A program made the position numbers and the translations under genes. This document shows, piece after piece, positions 11,985-20,337 of a stretch of DNA of 64,000 nt. The DNA comes from Brachymonas denitrificans. Its GTDB lineage: Bacteria > Pseudomonadota > Gammaproteobacteria > Burkholderiales > Burkholderiaceae_C. The stretch is taken from positions 2,247,001-2,311,000 of the forward strand of contig NZ_CAJQUA010000001.1 of the NCBI RefSeq assembly GCF_907163135.1. Direction: 5' to 3'. Within the stretch, counting starts at the first letter, position 1. Every line of letters begins with the position of its first letter. Below the pieces are notes generated by a model. It was not told where the DNA came from. It saw nothing but the letters and a program-made list of their open reading frames with translations, and ran no database searches.

Positions 11985-13212
11985 GCCCGGCCGGCTGCCC
12001 TTTGCCGCCCCCGCCGATCTGGCAGAGCGCCTTGCCGCAACGCGTGCTGCCACGCTGCGGCTGATCGCGCCCCTGAGCGAGGAAGACTGCCAGGTGCAGA
12101 GCATGGACGATGCCAGTCCGGCCAAATGGCATCTGGCGCATACCACCTGGCTGTTCGAGACCTTTGTGCTGGAGGCCTTCGAGCCCGGCTTCATGCCCTT
12201 CGATGCGGACTACCGCATGCTGTTCAACAGCTACTACCACGCGATCGGGCCGCAGCATGCGCGGCCGCGGCGCGGACTGGTCACGCGGCCCTCGCTGCGG
12301 GAGGTGCTGCGCTATCGCGCCGACGTGGACGCGCGCGTGCTGCGCCTGCTGGAGCGCTCCGATGGGCCGCCGCAACTGCGCCAGCTGGTGTGGCTGGGCG
12401 TGCAGCACGAGCAGCAGCACCAGGAGCTGTTGCTGACCGATATCCTGCATCTGCTGTCCTGCCATCCCTGCCCGGCGCAGGCGGTGTATGCGCCCGATGC
12501 GCCGCAGCCGGCGCTGGCGGATCCGGCGCTTCGCGCGGATCTGGCGTTTGAAGGCGGGCTGGTCCGGATCGGCCATGCAGGCGATGGCTTTGCCTTCGAC
12601 AACGAAAGCCCGGTGCACAAGGTGTGGCTAGAGCCGTTTGTGCTGCGCAACCAGCTTGTTTCGGAAACCGAATGGCTGGAGTTTGTGCTGGATGGCGGCT
12701 ACCGGCAGGTGCGCTGGTGGCTGAGTGCGGGCTGGGACTGGGTGCAGCGGCTGGGCATCGCGGCGCCGGCCTACTGGCGACAGAGGAAAGATGGTGCGTG
12801 GGTGCGGTTTTCTCTGCGTGGCGAGGTTCCGCTATCGGACCAGGCACCGGTCGTGCATATCAGCCTGTACGAGGCTGCGGCCTATTCGGCCTGGCTCGCC
12901 CACCGAACCGGGGCGTCGTGGCGGCTGCCGACCGAGGCGGAATGGGAACACGCGGTGCTGGCCCGGCCGGACGCGCTGCAGCAAGTGGATGATGCGGCGT
13001 GGCAGTGGACACAAAGTGCCTACCTGCCCTATCCCGGCTTTCGGCCGTGGGACGGACCGGTGCAGGAGTACAACGGCAAATTCATGGCGGAACAGATGGT
13101 GCTGCGCGGCGGGTCGTGCGCGACTCCGGCTGGGCATGCGCGGGTCAGCTACCGGAATTTTTTTCCGGCGGGGGCACGGTGGCAGTTTTCGGGTCTGCGG
13201 CTGGCCCGCTGA
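11950..13212 (+). CDS. egtB: Ergothioneine biosynthesis iron-dependent sulfoxide synthase EgtB
   Basis: 420 residues. Non-haem iron enzyme that joins hercynine to a thiol donor by C-S bond formation with O2. The DinB-like N-terminal domain carries the iron triad HEQQHQE (H153, H157) with a third histidine in WHLAHTT (about 61-64). The C-terminal formylglycine-generating-enzyme-like domain shows WRLPTEAEWEHA and VLRGGSC...RNFFP. Start ATG 11950 lies inside the end of egtD. No egtA or egtC (glutamyl-cysteine branch) is nearby, so the donor may be cysteine; that is inference. Confidence 0.93.
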   Translation: MPASPSLPPRPEPGRLPFAAPADLAERLAATRAATLRLIAPLSEEDCQVQSMDDASPAKWHLAHTTWLFETFVLEAFEPGFMPFDADYRMLFNSYYHAIGPQHARPRRGLVTRPSLREVLRYRADVDARVLRLLERSDGPPQLRQLVWLGVQHEQQHQELLLTDILHLLSCHPCPAQAVYAPDAPQPALADPALRADLAFEGGLVRIGHAGDGFAFDNESPVHKVWLEPFVLRNQLVSETEWLEFVLDGGYRQVRWWLSAGWDWVQRLGIAAPAYWRQRKDGAWVRFSLRGEVPLSDQAPVVHISLYEAAAYSAWLAHRTGASWRLPTEAEWEHAVLARPDALQQVDDAAWQWTQSAYLPYPGFRPWDGPVQEYNGKFMAEQMVLRGGSCATPAGHARVSYRNFFPAGARWQFSGLRLAR

Positions 13213-13234
13213 TGGAATGACTGCTCCGGTCCGA

Positions 13235-13585
13235 TCAGAGCATGATCCCCAAGCGCGGCAGCAACCACACCATCAGCGCATACGCCAGCGCCGTCGCCAC
13301 GCACGACAGCAGCAACGCCGGCCAGAACCCCCAGCCGCTGCGCAGCAGCCAGGGCAGCAGCACGAACAGCAGCAACGAGGGAATCACCAGCCAGAAGATG
13401 CTCCCTGCAGTGGCTGCCACTTTTTCCGTATCACCGGTATCCAGGTAGAGCCAGACGAAGGCCAGCAGCGAGGTGAGCGGCAGCGAAGCCAGCGCAGCCG
13501 CCCAGAAGCTGCTGCGCTTGCCGAGTTCTGCGATGGCCACGATCAGCACGGCCGACAGCAGCGCCTTGAAGGTCAAGGTCCACAT
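13235..13585 (-). CDS. DUF3147-like small membrane protein
   Basis: 116 residues from MWTLTFKALLSAVLIV with four hydrophobic segments (about 5-22, 29-47, 60-82, 88-110) and an IAELGKRSS motif between the first two, as in DUF3147 proteins. Function unknown. It starts 10 bp after the RND pump stop on the same strand and is therefore probably the last gene of that efflux operon. Confidence 0.75.
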   Translation of the reverse strand: MWTLTFKALLSAVLIVAIAELGKRSSFWAAALASLPLTSLLAFVWLYLDTGDTEKVAATAGSIFWLVIPSLLLFVLLPWLLRSGWGFWPALLLSCVATALAYALMVWLLPRLGIML

Positions 13586-13595
13586 GATGGCGGGC

Positions 13596-16500
13596 TCACC
13601 GGACAGGCGGCTTGCCACTGTCTCCGGGAGGATCACTCGCCGAAGCAGGAGCAGCAGTGGCCGCAATGGGAGCGCGTGTAGCCCCGCTCCAGTCCCCGGC
13701 CGCAGTCGCCTCCTGCGGCGTGGCCTGCTTGCGGACCGCTTCGCGCAGCCCCAGGCGCCGCATCAGCCACAGCTTGAGGTCGTCCACATAGGTGAACAGC
13801 GCCGGCACCACCAGCAGGCTCAGCAGCGTGGAGGTAAGCAGGCCGCCGATCACGGTAATCGCCATGGGCGAGTTGAAGCTCGGGTCGCCCTTGCTCAGCC
13901 CCATGGCCAGCGGCATCATGCCGGCGCCCATGGCGATGGTGGTCATCACGATCGGGCGGCTGCGCTTGTGGCAGGCGTCGATCAGGGCGTTGGTGCGGTT
14001 CTTGCCCGCCTCGCGCGCCAAAATGGCATAGTCCACCAGCAGGATGGAGTTCTTGGTGACGATGCCCATCAGCATGATCAGGCCGATCATGCTGGGCATG
14101 GACAGGGCCTTGCCGGTGATCAGCAGCGCGACGAAGGCCCCGCCGATGGCCATGGGCAATGCCCCCAGGATGGTGCCCGGCTGCATGAAGTCGTGGAACA
14201 GAAGCACCAGCACGCCGTAGATGCACAGCACGCCGATCATCATGGCGATGCCGAAGCTGTTGAACAGGTCCTGCATTTCCTGTGCGTCGCCGAGTTCGGC
14301 AATGCGCACGCCGGGCGGCAGCTGGCGGAAGGCGGGCAGGGCGCGCGCCTCCTCGTTCACCTCGCCCAAGGTGCGGCTGCCCAGCTCCACTTCCAGCCGC
14401 ACGCTGCGGCTGCGGTTGATGCGGTTGATGACGGAAGGCCCGCTTTCCAGGCTGACGCTGGCCACGTTCACCAGCGGGATCATGCCGGCGCGGCTGGGCA
14501 CCAGCAGCTGCTCGATGTCGGCCACGCTGGTGCGTGCTTCATCCGGCAGCTTGACGCGGATCGGCACCTGGCGGTCGGCCAGATTCATCTTGGGCAATTG
14601 CTGATCGTAGTCGCCAGCCGTGGCCACGCGCACAGTCTGAGCAATGGCGGCGGTGGACACGCCCAGATCCGCCGCACGGGCAAAGTCGGGCCGGATGATG
14701 AGCTCGGGCTGCACCAGCGCGGCGCTGGAACTGACCCCGCCCACGCCTTCCAGCGTGCGCAGCTGGCGCTCGGCCTCGCGCGCGGCCTGCGTCAGCACCA
14801 CCGGATCATCGCCCAGCAACACCAGTTCCATCTTGCTGCCCATGTCGCCGCTGCCCACCTGGAAGCGTGCGCCGGGAATTCTGTCGAGCACGTCGCGGAT
14901 CTGGCCGTCGATGTCGGCCAGGCTGGCGCTGCGCGCGTCGCGGTGCACCAGGTTGAGCGTGAGCACCGCACGGTGCACCTCGGCCGCCGCACCGGGCTTG
15001 AAGCCGTCGCCGCTGGAGCCACCGCCCACGGAGGAGTACACGCTCACCACGTTCGGGTTGCGCGCCAGCTGCACACGCGCCGTCTCTGCCACGCTGCGCG
15101 TCTGCGCCAGCGTGCTGCCCGGCGGCAGCTCGATGGTGATCTGCGTCTGGCCGCGGTCGGCCGGCGGCACGAAGCCGGTGGGCAGCAGCGGCACCAGCAT
15201 CAGCGAACCCACAAAGAAGCCGATGGCCGCCAGGATGGTGACCAGCCGATGGCGCAGGCACCACTGCATCAGCCGCATGTAGAAGCGCATCACCGGGCCG
15301 TCGTGCGACTGGTCGGGCGGCACGTCGCCGTGCTCCTCCACCACGCGCGCACCCTTGTGCGGCTTGAGCAGGTAGGCCGCCATCATCGGCGTGAGCAGGC
15401 GCGCCACCGCGAGGGAGGCCAGAATCGCCAGCACCGCCGTCCAGCCGAACTGTTTGAAGAACATGCCCGAAATGCCGCTCATGAAGGCAGTGGGCAGGAA
15501 CACCGACACCAGCGCGAAGGTGGTGGCGATCACCGCCATGCCGATCTCGTCGGCCGCCTCCAGCGCCGCCTGGAACGGCGTCTTGCCCATGGCCAGGTGG
15601 CGCGAGATGTTCTCGATCTCGACGATGGCGTCATCCACCAGCACGCCGACCACCAGCGCCAGCGCCAGCAGCGTCACGCCGTTGAGCGTATAGCCGAAAT
15701 AGGCCAGCCCCAGATAAGTGGGGATGATGGACAGCGGCAGCGCCGTGGCCGCCACGATGGTGGCACGCCAGTCGCGCAGAAACAGCCACACCACCAGCAC
15801 CGCCAGGATGGCGCCCTCGTACAGCAGATGCATGCTGCCATCGAAGTTCTCTTCGACCGGGGTGGCGTTGTCGATCACGCGCGTGATGAGCACATCGGGG
15901 TTCTGCTGCTGCAGCTCCTGCATGGCCTTGCCGATGTCGCGCGACACGTCCACCTCGCTCGCACCCTTGGAGCGGAAAATCTCGACCGCCACCACCGGCT
16001 TGCCGTTGACCAGCGCCTCGGCGCGCGGCTCGGCCACGGTATCGCGCACCTCGGCCACATCGCCCAGACGCGCCGTGCCACCGCTGGCAAGCGGAATCTG
16101 CAGCTGGGCCAGCTCTTCGGCGCTGCGTGCCGAGGCCACGGTGCGCACGCTCTGCTCGCCCTCGCCCACTTCGGCGCGTCCGCTGGGCGCATCCTGCTGC
16201 ACCAGGCCAATCTGGCGCGACACGTCAGCCGCCGTCACGCCCAGCGCCTGCATGCGCTCGGGCTGCAGCATCACCTGCACCTCGCGCGTGACGCCGCCCA
16301 CGCGCTTGACCGCGCCCACGCCCTTGATGTTGAGCAGGCGCTTGTTGAGCGTGTTGTCCACATACCAGCTCAGCTGCTGCGCATCCCAGCCGGTGCCGGG
16401 CTTGAGCTGCACCGCATGCACTTCCACCACGCGACCAGCCGTGGGCAGCTTGGCGATGATGGGCTCGCGCACATCGGCCGGCAAGTCGGAGCGGATCTGC

Positions 16501-16838
16501 GAGACGGCATCACGCACCTCGGTCACGGCATCGGTGATGTTCTTCTCGAGCTGGAATTCCACCGTGGTGGTGGCCACGCCATCGAGCACCGTGGTGTACA
16601 TGTTCTTGATACCCGACACCGTGGCGACCGAGTTCTCGACCTTGCGCGCGACTTCGGTCTCGAGCTGGGCCGGCGCGGTGCCGGGCTGCGCCACCGTGAC
16701 GGTGACGATGGGCAGCTGGATGTCCGGAAAATCCTGCACGATGGTGTTCTTGAACGCCAGCAGGCCCGCCAGGGTCAGCAGCGCAAACAGCAGGATGGCC
16801 GGAATCGGGTTGCGGATGGAATAGGCGGAGACGTTCAC
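13596..16838 (-). CDS. RND multidrug efflux transporter, inner-membrane pump (AcrB/HAE1 family)
   Basis: 1080-residue proton-driven pump. It starts MNVSAYSIRNPIPAILLF, an HAE1-type N-terminus with the first of about 12 membrane helices, followed by large periplasmic porter domains. The proton-relay acidic pair lies in VGVLVDDAIVEIENISRH, and GIVTKNSILLVDYA marks the second half. The sequence is closer to MdtB/C-like and heavy HAE1 pumps than to AcrB itself. The C-terminal tail after the last helix (about 45 residues, Ala/Pro-rich) is an extension. Third gene of the TetR-OMF-adaptor-pump operon. Confidence 0.95.
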   Translation of the reverse strand: MNVSAYSIRNPIPAILLFALLTLAGLLAFKNTIVQDFPDIQLPIVTVTVAQPGTAPAQLETEVARKVENSVATVSGIKNMYTTVLDGVATTTVEFQLEKNITDAVTEVRDAVSQIRSDLPADVREPIIAKLPTAGRVVEVHAVQLKPGTGWDAQQLSWYVDNTLNKRLLNIKGVGAVKRVGGVTREVQVMLQPERMQALGVTAADVSRQIGLVQQDAPSGRAEVGEGEQSVRTVASARSAEELAQLQIPLASGGTARLGDVAEVRDTVAEPRAEALVNGKPVVAVEIFRSKGASEVDVSRDIGKAMQELQQQNPDVLITRVIDNATPVEENFDGSMHLLYEGAILAVLVVWLFLRDWRATIVAATALPLSIIPTYLGLAYFGYTLNGVTLLALALVVGVLVDDAIVEIENISRHLAMGKTPFQAALEAADEIGMAVIATTFALVSVFLPTAFMSGISGMFFKQFGWTAVLAILASLAVARLLTPMMAAYLLKPHKGARVVEEHGDVPPDQSHDGPVMRFYMRLMQWCLRHRLVTILAAIGFFVGSLMLVPLLPTGFVPPADRGQTQITIELPPGSTLAQTRSVAETARVQLARNPNVVSVYSSVGGGSSGDGFKPGAAAEVHRAVLTLNLVHRDARSASLADIDGQIRDVLDRIPGARFQVGSGDMGSKMELVLLGDDPVVLTQAAREAERQLRTLEGVGGVSSSAALVQPELIIRPDFARAADLGVSTAAIAQTVRVATAGDYDQQLPKMNLADRQVPIRVKLPDEARTSVADIEQLLVPSRAGMIPLVNVASVSLESGPSVINRINRSRSVRLEVELGSRTLGEVNEEARALPAFRQLPPGVRIAELGDAQEMQDLFNSFGIAMMIGVLCIYGVLVLLFHDFMQPGTILGALPMAIGGAFVALLITGKALSMPSMIGLIMLMGIVTKNSILLVDYAILAREAGKNRTNALIDACHKRSRPIVMTTIAMGAGMMPLAMGLSKGDPSFNSPMAITVIGGLLTSTLLSLLVVPALFTYVDDLKLWLMRRLGLREAVRKQATPQEATAAGDWSGATRAPIAATAAPASASDPPGDSGKPPVR

Positions 16839-16857
16839 GATGGGTCTGCCTTGCGGG

Positions 16858-18039
16858 TCAGGGCTGGCTGGCAGCGGATGCAGGCGCCGAGGCGGCCGAT
16901 GCGGCCACCGCCGGCGCGCGGGTCACGCGCACGATGTCGCCATCGTTGAGGAAGCCGGCCCCGGCGCGCACCAGCGGCATTTCGCCGTCCACGCCTTCGA
17001 GCACCTGCACCAGTTCGCCCTGGCGCGCGCCCAGACTCACCTTGCGCTGCAGCACCCTGCCCTGGGGCGAGACGGCAAACACGTAGTTGAAGCCGTCGCG
17101 CGAGACCACGGCGGTCTGCGGCACCAGCCAGCCATCCGCCTCGCCAAGGATGAACTGGCCGCTGGCATACATGCCTGCCTTCAGGCCGCCGTTGTCGGTG
17201 CCACCGGGCAGGTCTACATACACCAGCGCCACGCGCTTGGCCGGATCCAGCGTGGGTGCGATGCTGCGTACAGTGCCTTCCACCGAAGTGCCGGCGTTGC
17301 TGGTGACCAGTGCGCGCTGGCCGCTGCGGATGCGGGCCAGATCCTGGCCGACCACCTCGGCCCGCCACTCCAGCCGCCCTTGGCGCACCAGGCGGAACAA
17401 TTCGGTGCCCGCCGGCACCACGGCGCCCACGGTGGCGCTGCGCGAGGAGATCACGCCGCTGTCCGGTGCCAGCACGCGCGTGAAACCCTGGCGCAACTGC
17501 TGCGAGGAGAGCGCGGCGCGGGCGGCCTGCACGCGGGCCGCGGTGGCCTTTTCTGCGGTGCGGAACTGGTTGATCTGCTGCGTGCTGAGGGCGCCGGTGC
17601 CGGCGATGCTACGGGCGCGTTCGGCATTGGAGCGCGCATCGGCTGCCTGCGCCTCGGCCTCGAGCAGGGCGGCGCGCGCCTGCAGCACGTCGGCATTGAC
17701 GGTATCGGCAGCGAAGACGGCCAGCACCTGCCCCTTCTTCACCCAGTCACCCACGTTGGCGCGCAGTTCGGCCAGGCGCAGGCCATTGCTCTGCGAGCCG
17801 ACAATCGCCTCCTGCCAAGCGGTGATGTTGCCGCTCGCACCCAGCGTGAGCGGCACGCTGCCGCGCGTGGCATGCACGACTTCCACCGTCAGCGCCGGCT
17901 TGCCGGCCGGGGCTGAGCCCCCCACCGCGCTGGCAGCAGGTGCGCTGGCCGGTACCGAGCTGCGCTGCAGCATCCAGTAGCCTCCGCCCAGCACCAGGGC
18001 GGCAGCGGCGGCGAGGCCGATCAGGGTATTGCGTTTCAT
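16858..18039 (-). CDS. RND efflux periplasmic adaptor subunit
   Basis: 393 residues. Signal anchor at about 7-24 (GLAAAAALVLGGGYWML). The lipoyl halves flank an Ala/Gln-rich helical hairpin (about 85-195), followed by a beta-barrel domain (TVGAVVPAGTELFRLVRQGRLEWRA start). Bridges the RND pump and the outer-membrane factor. Its ATG overlaps the stop of the preceding outer-membrane-factor gene by 4 bp (ATGA), so translation is coupled. The pump gene follows after 19 bp. Confidence 0.94.
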   Translation of the reverse strand: MKRNTLIGLAAAAALVLGGGYWMLQRSSVPASAPAASAVGGSAPAGKPALTVEVVHATRGSVPLTLGASGNITAWQEAIVGSQSNGLRLAELRANVGDWVKKGQVLAVFAADTVNADVLQARAALLEAEAQAADARSNAERARSIAGTGALSTQQINQFRTAEKATAARVQAARAALSSQQLRQGFTRVLAPDSGVISSRSATVGAVVPAGTELFRLVRQGRLEWRAEVVGQDLARIRSGQRALVTSNAGTSVEGTVRSIAPTLDPAKRVALVYVDLPGGTDNGGLKAGMYASGQFILGEADGWLVPQTAVVSRDGFNYVFAVSPQGRVLQRKVSLGARQGELVQVLEGVDGEMPLVRAGAGFLNDGDIVRVTRAPAVAASAASAPASAASQP

Positions 18040-19553
18040 GGCTGGACTGCGGTTTCGGATTGAGAAGTGGACGCATCCGTGCGGGCGGCACGCGCCGCCT
18101 CGCCACTGCGCACCAGGGTCTTGTCGGCATCGGTCGGGTTGGCTGCCGGTTCCCAGCCGCCTCCCAGTGCACGGTAGAGCGCCACCCAGGCTGCCTGCGT
18201 CTCGCGCTGCAGCGTAGCCTGGCTCATGCGCGCCGCCAGCAGGCTGCGACGGGCATCTTCCAGTTCGAGCATGCTGCCCATGCCGGCCTTGTACTTGGCA
18301 TTGGCGGCGACAAATGCCTTGTTGAAGCCGGCCACGGCGGCGGCCGTCTGGCTGCTGCGCTGCTGCGCGGCATGCAGGTCGGACAGCGCGGTTTCCACTT
18401 CGCGCACGGCATTGCGCACCGTGGCGCGGTACTGGCTGGCAGCGGCTTCGTACTGGGCCTTGGCCGCCTCCACATTGGCGCGGCGGCGCCCTCCGTCGAA
18501 CAGCGGGATGGTGAGCGAGAGCGGGCCGATGCTCCAGGTGGTGGCACTCAGGTCGAACTGCGGCGCATCGAGCCGGGTGCGGAAGATATTGCCGCTCAGA
18601 CCCAGGCGGGGGTAGAGCTGGGCATCGGCCTGGCCGACATCGCCGCTGGCCGCCGCCACGGCCATGGCGGCGGCATAGACATCGGGGCGCTGCGCCAGCA
18701 TGGCGGCGGGCACGCTGTCCAGCGACAGGCCGGGCGCCTTGCCCGGGCTGCCCGCTGCCAGGCGACGGCGCAGCGTGTCCTCATCCAGTGCCGTGAGCGC
18801 CACCAGCGCCTTCACGGCGGCCGTGCACTGGGCCTCGATCTGGGTGCGCTGTGCCTGCGACTGCGCCGCGCCAGCCTGTGCCAGCGCGTGGGTGGCGGGC
18901 GCGGTGAAGCCGGCCTTGCTCATCTGGCCGGTCAGGCGCGCCGTTTCCGTACGCGAGATGGCGTCCGCCCCGGCAATGTCGAGCGAGCTGCGGCAGCTGC
19001 GCAGCCCGAAATACTGGTTGGCCACATCGGCCGCGAGCGAAACGCGCGCCTCGTGCCATTGCGCCTGCGCGCCCTGCAGCCGCGCCTGCGCCGCACGGTT
19101 GCCGTGGCGCAGGCCGCCGAACAGGTCCAGTTCCCACTGTGCCTGCAATCCGGCCTGGCCGGTGTTGACCACCGTGCCCTCCAGGCCGGGTTGCGTGGAA
19201 GTGCCACGCTGCACCCCTGCCTGCGCATCCAGATTCGGCAGCATGGCCGCCTGCGCGCCAACAGCGCCGGCCCGGGCCTGGGCTATCTTCGCCGCAGCGC
19301 CGGCCAGCGTCGGACTGGCCTGCTGCGCGGCATCGATCAGATCCACCAGCAGCGGATCGTTCCAGCGCTGCCACCAGCCCAGCAGTTGCTGCACATTGCC
19401 GCCATGCGGCAGCACGGCCACGCCGGCCACTTGCGGCGCGCGCCATTGCGCGGGCGCAGTAGCCTCGGCCTGTTCCGGCGGCGCGCTGGCGCAGCCCGCC
19501 AGCACGGCGGCCACGGTCAGCGCGGCCAGGGTTCGGAGTTGCAGGGATCTCAT
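18036..19553 (-). CDS. RND efflux outer-membrane factor, NodT-type lipoprotein
   Basis: 505 residues. The start MRSLQLRTLAALTVAAVLAG-C gives a lipoprotein signal with lipobox LAGC, and GGAG lies about 10 nt upstream. Two OEP repeats follow, with GNIFRTRLDAP and the NodT-type FDGGRRRANVEAAKAQYEAA. The channel completes the tripartite pump. Overlaps the TetR gene end by 4 bp (ATGA) and the adaptor start by 4 bp. The frame is open upstream to 19736, but that part lies inside tetR. Confidence 0.94.
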   Translation of the reverse strand: MRSLQLRTLAALTVAAVLAGCASAPPEQAEATAPAQWRAPQVAGVAVLPHGGNVQQLLGWWQRWNDPLLVDLIDAAQQASPTLAGAAAKIAQARAGAVGAQAAMLPNLDAQAGVQRGTSTQPGLEGTVVNTGQAGLQAQWELDLFGGLRHGNRAAQARLQGAQAQWHEARVSLAADVANQYFGLRSCRSSLDIAGADAISRTETARLTGQMSKAGFTAPATHALAQAGAAQSQAQRTQIEAQCTAAVKALVALTALDEDTLRRRLAAGSPGKAPGLSLDSVPAAMLAQRPDVYAAAMAVAAASGDVGQADAQLYPRLGLSGNIFRTRLDAPQFDLSATTWSIGPLSLTIPLFDGGRRRANVEAAKAQYEAAASQYRATVRNAVREVETALSDLHAAQQRSSQTAAAVAGFNKAFVAANAKYKAGMGSMLELEDARRSLLAARMSQATLQRETQAAWVALYRALGGGWEPAANPTDADKTLVRSGEAARAARTDASTSQSETAVQP

Positions 19554-20263
19554 GAAATTGCTCCGGAAACGGGAGAAGGCAGGCCGCGCGCTCGGGCCTC
19601 GCTGTCGATCAGGGCCAGCGCGTAGCGCACCAGCTTGTCCACTGCGCGTGCCACCGGGCTGGGCCCTTGCTGCAGCGCGGGGCAGATGGTCTGCACCATG
19701 TCCTGCACTGCCAGCAGGTGGATCGGCATGCCGCACATGGCAAGCGTCAGGCGCTGCAGGTCTTCATCCACCTGCGCCAGCCCCAGGTGGCGGCCCACCA
19801 GATCCCACAAGGCGTGGTAGATGGGGCGCAGGCTGTGCTCGATTTCGTGCTGCCACAGGCCGGTCGGGTCCAGCATTTCGCGCATATGCAGGCGCAGGCA
19901 GTGGCGCATCGCCTCGCCCTGCTCCAGCGGCGCCAGCAGGCCACTATAGAAGCGGTGCAGCGCCTGCTCCAGACTCAGGCCGGGGTGGTTCCAGTCATCG
20001 ATCTGCGCCTGCACATTGTGGCCCGACATGGGCTCGAGAAAGGCGCAGCGGTACAGACCCTGCTTGTCGCCGAAGTAGTAGCTGATGGCAGAGATGTTGG
20101 CGCCAGCGGCCTGGGCAATGGCGCGGGTGGAGGTACGGGCAAAGCCCTGCTCGGAAAACAGGCGCAGCGCCTCGGCCAGCAGGCGCTCGCGGGCCAGTTG
20201 GCCATCGCTGCGCGCCGGGCGCGCGGGCTCGTCGGGGGGCAGGATGGGCGTTGAGGTGACCAT
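19550..20263 (-). CDS. TetR-family repressor of the RND operon (CerR/DUF1956-like C-domain)
   Basis: 237 residues. The N-terminal helix-turn-helix is LLAEALRLFSEQGFARTSTR...AGANISAISYYFGDKQGLY (about residues 28-75). The C-terminal effector domain resembles the CerR/DUF1956 group. It is the first gene of the efflux operon and is translationally coupled to the outer-membrane factor, so it would repress its own synthesis along with the pump. The inverted repeat at 20286-20301, 22 bp upstream of its start, is the likely operator. Confidence 0.93.
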   Translation of the reverse strand: MVTSTPILPPDEPARPARSDGQLARERLLAEALRLFSEQGFARTSTRAIAQAAGANISAISYYFGDKQGLYRCAFLEPMSGHNVQAQIDDWNHPGLSLEQALHRFYSGLLAPLEQGEAMRHCLRLHMREMLDPTGLWQHEIEHSLRPIYHALWDLVGRHLGLAQVDEDLQRLTLAMCGMPIHLLAVQDMVQTICPALQQGPSPVARAVDKLVRYALALIDSEARARGLPSPVSGAIS

Positions 20264-20285
20264 AGGGCCGGATTACAGCACAAAA

Positions 20286-20301
20286 TCAATCGTTTGATTG
20301 A
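20286..20301. promoter_or_regulatory. Palindromic operator for the TetR-type repressor
   Basis: Perfect inverted repeat TCAATC-GTTT-GATTGA in an AT-rich stretch between the tetR start (20263) and the glnE end (20338). Size, symmetry and position match TetR-family operators. That this repressor binds it is inference. Confidence 0.75.
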
Positions 20302-20337
20302 AATCCCTGCAATCCAGTCGGAAACGTCATGCAGACG

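Noticed and set aside
13473-16949. Plus-strand open frame of 1158 codons over the RND pump gene
   Set aside because: Antisense shadow of the pump; composition is Gln/His/Arg-rich and shows no family motif.
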